NCBI GenBank assembly: GCA_029777935.1
Contig: JAKORH010000006.1
Coordinates: forward strand, 1-20,806
Reading direction: 5' to 3'
DNA from: Pseudomonadota bacterium
GTDB taxonomy: Bacteria > Pseudomonadota > Gammaproteobacteria > Burkholderiales > Burkholderiaceae
Length of the DNA stretch: 20,806 nt
Shown here: one piece after another, positions 1 to 6,778 of the stretch
Layout of the letters: each line of letters starts with the position of its first letter
Numbering within the stretch: the first letter of the stretch is position 1
Made by a program: the position numbers and the translations under genes
Notes under the pieces: generated by a model
Database searches by the model: none
The model's input: the letters and a program-made list of their open reading frames with translations, nothing else
Told to the model about the DNA's origin: nothing

Positions 1-1263
1 GCCACCCTGCTGGTGTGCGCCTCGCTCGTGATGGTCACCCCGGTCTGGAGCCAGTACGGTTTCCTCGGCGACGTCCTCGGCAAGGTCATCGGCGATCCCA
101 AGATCCAGGCACGCGTCGCCACGCTGCTCGGCGACAAGGCGACCAACCTTTCGGCCACGCAGCTCGGCCAGATCTTTTTGGAACCGGGACTGTTCCTGAA
201 GGTGCCGCTCGACCAGATCTCGCTCGGCATGGCGCTGGTGTTCGGCACCGCCGGCATGCCGCACATCCTGATGCGGTTCTTCACGGTGCCCACCGCACAG
301 GCCGCGCGCAAGTCGGTGAACTGGGCGATGGCCATCATCGGCGGCTTCTACGTGCTGACGCTGTTCCTGGGCATGGGTGCGGCCATGAAGGTGGGGCCGT
401 CGACCATCGCCGCCATCGATGCCGGCGGCAACATGGCCAACCCGCTGCTGGCACAGGCACTGGGAGGCGGCGAGCATGCGATGCTCGGCAATCTGTTCAT
501 GGCATTCGTCTCCGCTGTCGCTTTCGCGACGATCGTCGCCGTGGTGGCCGGACTGGTGCTGGCGGCGGCCTCGGCGATGGCGCACGATCTGTACGTCGGC
601 GTGATCCGCGAGGAGCACGTGACGCCGCAGGAGCAGGTCAAGGCCGCGCGCATCGCCACGATCTTCGTCGGCGCGATGGCGATCGTCATCGGCATCTCGG
701 CCAAGGGCCAGAACGTCGCGCACCTGGTGGCGCTGGCGTTCGCGGTCGCATCGTCGGCCAATTTCCCGTGCGTGCTGCTGACGCTGTTCTGGAAGCGCTG
801 CAATACCGGCGGCATCGTGCTCGGCATGATCGTCGGCACGGTCGCCGCGATCGGACTGGTGATGGTGTCGCCGAACCTGCACTATCCCAAGGCGGTCAAG
901 GCGGCGGCGCAGAAGGTCATCGACGGCGCGCCGGCCAAGTTGGCGCCGATCACCGAAGCGCTCGCCTCGGGCGACGCGGCCAAGGTCGCCAAGGCCGAGA
1001 AGGACAAGGCCGCGCTCGACAAGGCGGTGGCGGCAGCCAAGGGGACGATCGACCGGCTGAAGGACGACAACACCAGCATCGTCGGCCTGGAAGAGCCGCT
1101 GTTTTCGCTGCGCAACCCGGGAATCATCTCGATCCCGCTCGGTTTCCTGGCGGTGATCCTCGGGTCGCTGCTGTACCGCGACAAGCGCGCCGAAGACCTG
1201 TGGGACGAGGTGTACGTGCGCCAGACCACCGGCATTCTCGCCGCCAAGGCGCAGGTGCATTGA
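1..1263 (+). CDS. Sodium:solute symporter, acetate-type (ActP / VC_2705-like), 5'-truncated by window edge
   Basis: The reading frame is already open at base 1, so the true start lies upstream; 420 residues of the C-terminal part are visible. Long hydrophobic helices alternate with short loops, and segments such as FGTAGMPHILMRFFTVP and the stretch around TIVAVVAGLVLAAASAMAHDLY are typical of the SSS (SLC5) family members that import acetate and other small carboxylates with Na+ or H+. It should be an inner-membrane permease. Unusually, an Ala/Lys-rich, probably helical hydrophilic insert (about nt 890-1080) sits before the last membrane helix. Such an insert fits the ActP/VC_2705 branch better than classical proline or glucose symporters, but I cannot separate those two branches here. 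The gene ends in TGA and is followed by a strong terminator at 1316-1344. The signalling genes downstream (CrbS-like kinase, DUF294 protein) support an acetate or short-chain carboxylate substrate, by inference only. Confidence 0.88.
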   Translation, partial: ATLLVCASLVMVTPVWSQYGFLGDVLGKVIGDPKIQARVATLLGDKATNLSATQLGQIFLEPGLFLKVPLDQISLGMALVFGTAGMPHILMRFFTVPTAQAARKSVNWAMAIIGGFYVLTLFLGMGAAMKVGPSTIAAIDAGGNMANPLLAQALGGGEHAMLGNLFMAFVSAVAFATIVAVVAGLVLAAASAMAHDLYVGVIREEHVTPQEQVKAARIATIFVGAMAIVIGISAKGQNVAHLVALAFAVASSANFPCVLLTLFWKRCNTGGIVLGMIVGTVAAIGLVMVSPNLHYPKAVKAAAQKVIDGAPAKLAPITEALASGDAAKVAKAEKDKAALDKAVAAAKGTIDRLKDDNTSIVGLEEPLFSLRNPGIISIPLGFLAVILGSLLYRDKRAEDLWDEVYVRQTTGILAAKAQVH

Positions 1264-1315
1264 TGCAACGTTCTTGATCCTGATCTTGCGACGGCCGCTG
1301 CCGCGGCTGTAAAAG

Positions 1316-1344
1316 AAGGGGCCTCCTTGCGAGGCCCTTTTTTT
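1316..1344 (+). terminator. Rho-independent terminator after the symporter gene
   Basis: A perfect 7-bp stem, GGGCCTC (1319-1325) with GAGGCCC (1331-1337), closes a 5-base loop and is followed by seven T residues (1338-1344). A-T and G-T pairs extend the stem at its base. It lies 55 bases after the symporter stop. The T-tract ends only six bases before the ATG of the next gene, which leaves almost no room for a separate promoter or ribosome binding site. Confidence 0.88.
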
Positions 1345-1350
1345 CGAACG

Positions 1351-3261
1351 ATGACCGAACCGACCCCACGGCCGCAGATCGACGAATCGGTGCGCGCGTT
1401 CCTGGTCAGGCACCCGCCGTTTTCGCTTATGGGCGAAGAAGCAATCCGCTTCCTGATCCCGCGGCTGAAACTGGCGCACTTTCCCAAGGCTGCCCTGATC
1501 GTCGATCGGCAGGCAGGGCCGTTCCCGCCGTTGCACGTCGTGCTGAGCGGACTCGTGTCCAGCGTCACGGCCGGTCTCGACACGCTGCCGGACCGCTTGC
1601 TCGGCCCCGGGGAGTGCTTTCCGGTCGGCGCGCTGGCCGCCGGCGGCCAGCCGACGCGCAGCTATCGCGCGGTCGACGACGTGTTCGCCTATCAGCTTGA
1701 TGTCGACGGCTTCAATGAACTGCGCCGGCTGTCGCCCGAGTTCGAGGCGTTCTGCGCGGCGGCGGTCACCGTGCTGGCGCAGCAGTCGCTGGCGGAACTG
1801 CAGCGCCACTACGCGCAGGTCGCGGCCGACCAGCATTCGCTGACGCGGCGACTGTCCGAGATCGTTGTCCGCGAGCCGGTCACCTGCCTCGCGCAGACGA
1901 CCCTGCGCGAGGCGTTGACTCGCATGCGCGACGACGCCGTGCGCTCGATCATCGTGGTCGATGCGCAGGAGGCGCCGATCGGAGTCTTCACGCTGAACGA
2001 TCTGCGCGACCGCGTGGTGTTGCAGCAGCAGTCGCTGGAAACGCCTATCGAAGCGGTGATGACGCGCAGACCGCTGACGCTCGCTGCCGACGCCACCGCC
2101 GCCGAGGCGATGCAGCAGATGGCCGCGGGCGGCTTCCACCAGATGATCGTGACCGACCGCGGCCGGGTGTTCGGAACCGTGGCCGAGCATGACCTCTACG
2201 CGCTGCAGCGCGTGTCGCTGCGGCAGATACATCACGCGATCCGCTCGTCGCGCACGCTGGCCGCGCTCGCGCACGCGGCGGGAGACATCCGCAATCTCGC
2301 GCACAACCTGCTCGCGCAGGGCGTGACCGCCGAGACGCTGACGCGCACCGTCTCCGCGCTGAACGACGCGCTGACGCGCGAGGTCGCCACCCGCGTGCTG
2401 CAGGAGCACGACCTGACCAACATCGACTGGTGCCTGATGGCGCTCGGCTCCGAGGGCCGCGGCGAGCAGACGCTCGCCACCGACCAGGACAACGCGCTGA
2501 TCTACGCGGTCGGCACGGACGTGGCACCCAAGGAGGCACTGCGCATCAAGCATGCGCTGCTCGCGTTCGCGCGCGAGTTCAACGACGGCCTGAACACACT
2601 CGGCTTTCCGCTGTGCAAGGGCGGCATCATGGCCGGCAATCCGGAGTGGTGCCTGTCCGAGGACGAATGGCGCACATGCTTCACCCAGTGGCTGACCGAG
2701 CCGACGCCGGAGGCCCTGCTGCGCGCCAACATCTTCTTCGATTTCCGCTCGCTGTTCGGGAACAGCATACTGATCGACCGGCTGTCGCAATGGCTGCTCG
2801 CGCGCACCCAGGGCAACCTGCTGTTCCGTCGCCTGATGGTCGCCAATGCGCTGCAGACCGAGCCGCCGCTCGGGCTGATCCGAACCTTCGTGGTCGACGA
2901 CGCTCCGGATCACCCCGGCACGCTCGACCTGAAGACGCGGGGCACCCGGATCTTCGTCGATGCGGCGCGCGTGTTCGCGCTGTCGCAGGGCATCGCCGCC
3001 TCCGGCACCGCGGAACGGCTGCGCAAGGCGGGCGAGCAATTGCGCGTCGATCCGCGCCTCGTCGATGCCACGACCGACGCCTTCCACTATCTGCAGGTGC
3101 TGCGGCTGCGCACGCAGCAGCGGCGCGAGGGCGGCGGGGCAGCCAATCGCATCGACCCCTATGCGCTGAACGAGATCGATCAGCGCATGCTGAAGGAGGC
3201 ATTCCGGCAGGCGAGGAAACTGCAGCAGCGGCTGAAGGAGACCTACATGCTGGGGTTGTAG
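1351..3261 (+). CDS. cNMP-binding / CBS-pair / DUF294 nucleotidyltransferase signalling protein
   Basis: A 636-residue cytoplasmic protein. Residues about 20-130 resemble a cyclic-nucleotide-binding fold, about 165-290 hold two CBS motifs that usually bind adenine nucleotides, and about 320-460 form the DUF294 (GlnD-like) nucleotidyltransferase core. The core shows GSEGRGEQ starting near residue 365 and the metal-binding pair Asp378 and Asp380 in TDQDN. The remainder matches DUF294_C. Family members are presumed to transfer nucleotides to a protein or small target in response to nucleotide levels, but the substrate is not known. I chose ATG at 1351 because an earlier in-frame start (1327) would lie inside the terminator hairpin. 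No clear Shine-Dalgarno sequence precedes 1351. Its place between an acetate-type symporter and a CrbS-like sensor suggests a role in carboxylate or energy signalling. Confidence 0.88.
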   Translation: MTEPTPRPQIDESVRAFLVRHPPFSLMGEEAIRFLIPRLKLAHFPKAALIVDRQAGPFPPLHVVLSGLVSSVTAGLDTLPDRLLGPGECFPVGALAAGGQPTRSYRAVDDVFAYQLDVDGFNELRRLSPEFEAFCAAAVTVLAQQSLAELQRHYAQVAADQHSLTRRLSEIVVREPVTCLAQTTLREALTRMRDDAVRSIIVVDAQEAPIGVFTLNDLRDRVVLQQQSLETPIEAVMTRRPLTLAADATAAEAMQQMAAGGFHQMIVTDRGRVFGTVAEHDLYALQRVSLRQIHHAIRSSRTLAALAHAAGDIRNLAHNLLAQGVTAETLTRTVSALNDALTREVATRVLQEHDLTNIDWCLMALGSEGRGEQTLATDQDNALIYAVGTDVAPKEALRIKHALLAFAREFNDGLNTLGFPLCKGGIMAGNPEWCLSEDEWRTCFTQWLTEPTPEALLRANIFFDFRSLFGNSILIDRLSQWLLARTQGNLLFRRLMVANALQTEPPLGLIRTFVVDDAPDHPGTLDLKTRGTRIFVDAARVFALSQGIAASGTAERLRKAGEQLRVDPRLVDATTDAFHYLQVLRLRTQQRREGGGAANRIDPYALNEIDQRMLKEAFRQARKLQQRLKETYMLGL

Positions 3262-3330
3262 GCACTGCCGGGGTCGGCGCTGTCGCGGCATGCGAACATG
3301 GATTCACGCCATCTGAACGGGAGACGCACG

Positions 3331-3528
3331 ATGGGCTCGGATATCAGAAGTCAGAGGCTGGTGGCCCTCTTCCTCCTCGGCTGCCTGTTGTTCGGCTACC
3401 CGCTGCTGTACCTGTTCAACGTCGGCGGCGCCGTGCTCGGCGTCCCGCTGTCGTACGCATACATCTTCGTCGCCTGGGCGCTGCTGGTCCTTCTGATGGC
3501 GCTCGTGGCGGAATCAACGGGCCGATAG
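3331..3528 (+). CDS. Two-helix membrane miniprotein (DUF3311-like) preceding a transporter-kinase
   Basis: A 65-residue protein made almost entirely of two membrane helices (about residues 10-30 and 37-60) joined by a short loop containing LFNVGGAVLGVPLSYAY. The pattern of a Pro-Leu before an LFN-type loop, then GVPLSYAY and a Trp-Ala-Leu helix, resembles small DUF3311-type proteins encoded beside SSS transporters; this match is from memory and moderate. I chose ATG at 3331 rather than 3298 because GGGAG lies at a good distance upstream and the extra N-terminal residues are polar and unlike the family. It ends 51 bases before the CrbS-like gene, so the product is likely a small partner subunit of that transporter domain. 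Confidence 0.72.
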   Translation: MGSDIRSQRLVALFLLGCLLFGYPLLYLFNVGGAVLGVPLSYAYIFVAWALLVLLMALVAESTGR

Positions 3529-3579
3529 CGGGCCGATGAACGCGGCACCGATGCGGTCTGCGCCGACGGAACGGATGAC

Positions 3580-6369
3580 ATGTTGTCGGACTGGGTGATC
3601 GTCGTCGCGTCTTTCGCGTACGTGGGGCTGCTGTTCGCGGTGGCCTACTACGGCGATCGGCGCGCGGACGCCGGCCGCAGCATCATCGCCAATCCGTACA
3701 TCTACTCGCTGTCGCTGGGCGTTTACGCGACCGCCTGGACGTTCTACGGCAGCGTCGGTCGCGCGGCGAGCAGCGGCATCGGCTTCCTGCCGATCTACCT
3801 CGGGCCGACGCTGATGGCTGCGCTGTGGTGGGTCGTCCTGCGCAAGATCATCCGCATCTGCAAGACCCACCGGATCACGTCGCTCGCCGACTTCGTCGCC
3901 TCGCGCTACGGCAAGAGCGCGCTGCTCGGCGGCCTGGTGACGATCATCGCCGTGGTCGGCATCCTGCCCTACATCTCGCTGCAGCTGAAGGCGATCTCCG
4001 CGACCATCGCCATCCTGTTTCAGTACCCCGCCATCGTGATGCCGCAGCACCTGGCCGCGGCGCCGGTCCTGCGCGATGCATCTCTCTATATCGCGCTGCT
4101 GCTCGCCGTCTTCACGCTGATCTTCGGCACCCGGCATCTGGACGCGTCGGAGCGCCACGAGGGCCTGGTCGCGGCGATCGCATTCGAGTCGCTGGTGAAG
4201 CTCGTCGCCTTCCTCGCCGTCGGCGTGTTCGTCACCTACTGGATGTACGGCGGCGCCGCCGACCTGTTCGCCCAGGCCGCCGCGAAACCGGACCTGCGAG
4301 CGCTGTTCGTCATCGGCGGCGGCTCGACCGACGTGTACCGCTCGTCGGCCTCGCTCGCATCGCTGACGTTCCTGTCCATGCTTGCGGTGATGTTCCTGCC
4401 GCGCCAATTCCAGGTGGCGGTGGTCGAAAACGTGGACGAGAGGCATGTGCTGAAGGCGCTGTGGCTCTTTCCGGCCTACATGCTGGCATTCAACCTGTTC
4501 GTGCTGCCGATCGCGTTCGGCGGATTGCTGCACTTTGCGCCGGGCACCGTGGACCCCGACACGTTCGTCCTCGCGCTGCCGATGGCGGAACACGTGCAGT
4601 GGCTCGCACTGCTCGTGTTCATCGGCGGACTGTCGGGCGCCACGGGCATGGTGATCGTGGAGACGATCGCGCTCGCCACGATGGTGTGCAACGACCTGGT
4701 GATGCCGGTGCTGCTGCGCATCCGTTCGCTGCGGCTGGCCGATCGCCGCGACCTGACCGGCCTGCTGCTCGCGATCCGGCGCAGCACGATCGTGCTGGTG
4801 CTGCTGCTCGGATACGCCTACTTCAAGCTCGCCGGAGAGGCGTACGCACTGGTCTCGATCGGCCTGATCTCGTTCGCCGCCGTCGCACAGTTCGGCCCGG
4901 TGATACTGGGCGGGATCTTCTGGAAGGGTGCGACCCGCGCCGGCGCGCTCGCGGGTCTCAGTGCCGGGTTCGCGCTCTGGCTTTACACGCTGCTGCTGCC
5001 GGCGTTCGCGAAATCAGGATGGTTGCCGATCACCTTCATCGAACAAGGGCCGTACGGAATTGCTCTCTTCAGGCCCGAGGCACTGTTCGGGCTGACGGGG
5101 CTCGACCAGATCACGCACGCGATGCTATGGAGCATGCTATTCAATCTCGGCGGCTACGTGGGCGTCTCGCTGGCCGGGCGACCGAGCGCGGCCGTGGCGA
5201 GCCAGGCGACGCTGTTCGTCGACGCGCTCGAAAGTGCGCGGGACAACGTGCGCCTCTGGCGCGGCACTGCGCGGGCGGCCGATCTGCACGTGCTGCTCGG
5301 CCGCTTCGTCGGCAAGGAGCGTGCCGACGAGATATTCCGCGCCTACGCCCGCAAGCGCGGCCTCGCGTGGCCGGGCGAGCGGCTGGAAGCCGATGCCGAG
5401 CTCGTGCAATACGCCGAGACGCAACTGGCGGGAACCATTGGCGCGGCTTCGGCCCGGATCATGGTGGCGTCGGCCGTGAAGGAGGAGGCCCTGTCGGCCG
5501 AGGAAGTGATGAGCATGCTCGACAAGGCGTCGCAGATCATCGTCTACAGCCACCGGCTCGAGCAGAAGTCGCACGAACTCGAGCGCACCACGGCCGAGCT
5601 GAGGGCGGCCAACGAACGCCTGAAGAGCCTCGACAAGCTGAAGGACGATTTCGTGTCGGGCGTTTCGCACGAATTGCGCACTCCTCTGACATCGGTCCTC
5701 GCATTCGCCGAGATCCTGCGTGACAACCCGCGGCTGAGCGACGAGGAGCGCACCGAATTCCTCGACATCGTCATCAACGAGACCAACCGCCTGATTCGTC
5801 TGATCAACGACGTGCTGGACCTGTCGAAGATCGAGGCCGGCCGCGCCGAGTGGCGCAACGTGGACGTGAACCTCATCGAGGTGGTCAAGGACTCGGCGAC
5901 CGCGACCAGCCAGCTGTTCCGGGAGAAGAACGTCGATCTCGAACTGGACCTCCCTGGCGCGCTGCCGTTTGTCCGCGCCGATCGGGACCGCATCATGCAG
6001 GTCGTCATCAACCTGCTTTCCAACGCGGTCAAGTTCTGCGATCGCGACCGCGGCAGGGTGCAGATTCGCGTCAGTGAGGTGCCCGGAGCGCTGCGCGTCG
6101 ACGTGAAGGACAACGGCAGGGGACTGGATGCCGAGAGCCAGCGGGTCGTGTTCGAGAAGTTCCGCCAGGCGGGCGACACCCTGACCGACAAGCCGCAGGG
6201 AACCGGACTGGGTCTGCCCATCAGCCGGCAGATCATCGAGCATTTTCATGGCCGGTTGTGGGTGGAAAGCACGCCGGGCGCAGGCGCGACGTTTTCGTTC
6301 ACGCTGCCGCTCGGTACCGGCTCGCAGCCGCGCGAGCAACCGCGCGAGGTGGTCGCGACGCGCGCATGA
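3580..6369 (+). CDS. CrbS-like hybrid: SLC5/SSS transporter + STAC-like linker + histidine kinase
   Basis: A 929-residue inner-membrane sensor. Residues 1 to about 535 form an SSS-type transporter body with many membrane helices. About 558-638 resembles the STAC linker that joins SLC5 domains to kinases, about 640-690 is an Arg/Glu/Leu-rich coiled coil, and the rest is a complete histidine kinase. His697 lies in VSHELRTPL, the N box includes Asn811 and Asn815 (NLLSNAVKF), the G1 box is DNGRG near 845 and the G2 box is GTGLGLPIS near 875. Unlike many CrbS proteins I see no PAS domain between STAC and the kinase. In Vibrio and Pseudomonas, CrbS senses or transports a carboxylate and controls acetyl-CoA synthetase expression. 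The same role is inferred here from the neighbouring acetate-type symporter. All catalytic boxes are intact. Confidence 0.9.
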   Translation: MLSDWVIVVASFAYVGLLFAVAYYGDRRADAGRSIIANPYIYSLSLGVYATAWTFYGSVGRAASSGIGFLPIYLGPTLMAALWWVVLRKIIRICKTHRITSLADFVASRYGKSALLGGLVTIIAVVGILPYISLQLKAISATIAILFQYPAIVMPQHLAAAPVLRDASLYIALLLAVFTLIFGTRHLDASERHEGLVAAIAFESLVKLVAFLAVGVFVTYWMYGGAADLFAQAAAKPDLRALFVIGGGSTDVYRSSASLASLTFLSMLAVMFLPRQFQVAVVENVDERHVLKALWLFPAYMLAFNLFVLPIAFGGLLHFAPGTVDPDTFVLALPMAEHVQWLALLVFIGGLSGATGMVIVETIALATMVCNDLVMPVLLRIRSLRLADRRDLTGLLLAIRRSTIVLVLLLGYAYFKLAGEAYALVSIGLISFAAVAQFGPVILGGIFWKGATRAGALAGLSAGFALWLYTLLLPAFAKSGWLPITFIEQGPYGIALFRPEALFGLTGLDQITHAMLWSMLFNLGGYVGVSLAGRPSAAVASQATLFVDALESARDNVRLWRGTARAADLHVLLGRFVGKERADEIFRAYARKRGLAWPGERLEADAELVQYAETQLAGTIGAASARIMVASAVKEEALSAEEVMSMLDKASQIIVYSHRLEQKSHELERTTAELRAANERLKSLDKLKDDFVSGVSHELRTPLTSVLAFAEILRDNPRLSDEERTEFLDIVINETNRLIRLINDVLDLSKIEAGRAEWRNVDVNLIEVVKDSATATSQLFREKNVDLELDLPGALPFVRADRDRIMQVVINLLSNAVKFCDRDRGRVQIRVSEVPGALRVDVKDNGRGLDAESQRVVFEKFRQAGDTLTDKPQGTGLGLPISRQIIEHFHGRLWVESTPGAGATFSFTLPLGTGSQPREQPREVVATRA

Positions 6370-6403
6370 GCGGATTCGTCATGCACAGTGGGGTCCAGCC
6401 GTC

Positions 6404-6778
6404 ATGAGCAAGAAGATCCTGATCGCCGACGACGAGGCCAACATCGTCAGGTCCCTGCAGTTCCTGATGAAGCGGGAGGGGTTCGAGGTGCTGGTGGCAG
6501 GCGATGGCGATACCGCGCTCGCGCTGATTGCGGAGCACCGGCCGGACCTCGTGCTGCTCGACGTGATGATGCCCAGGAAGAGCGGCTACGAAGTGTGCCA
6601 GCGGGTGCGGGCCAATACCGACTGGGACGCCGTCAAGGTCGTTCTGCTGACCGCCAAGGGTCGGGATGTCGACGTCGAAAAGGGTCTCGCGATGGGCGCC
6701 GACGCCTACGTCACCAAGCCCTTTGCCACCAAGGAACTGGTCGCGAAGATCAGGAGCATGCTCGGCCCGGACGAATGA
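6404..6778 (+). CDS. Single-domain response regulator (CheY-like receiver)
   Basis: A 124-residue protein consisting only of a receiver domain. Acidic-pocket residues Asp9, Asp10 and Glu11 (ADDE), phosphoacceptor Asp53 (LLDVMMP), switch Thr83 (LLTAKG) and Lys105 (TKPF) are all present. It has no DNA-binding output domain, whereas the CrbR partner of CrbS in Vibrio and Pseudomonas carries a LuxR/NarL-type helix-turn-helix. It lies 34 bases after the transporter-kinase gene, its likely phosphodonor, and its stop overlaps the start of the kinase-exonuclease fusion (ATGA). It therefore probably acts by protein-protein contact or as a phosphate shuttle. An earlier GTG in frame would add a poorly conserved N-terminus; ATG at 6404 gives the canonical receiver start. 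Confidence 0.93.
   Translation: MSKKILIADDEANIVRSLQFLMKREGFEVLVAGDGDTALALIAEHRPDLVLLDVMMPRKSGYEVCQRVRANTDWDAVKVVLLTAKGRDVDVEKGLAMGADAYVTKPFATKELVAKIRSMLGPDE

Noticed and set aside
3514..4593. A 359-codon open frame on the - strand under the transporter-kinase
   Set aside because: Low-complexity Arg/Gln/Asp-rich translation without a ribosome site or motif; typical codon-bias shadow.
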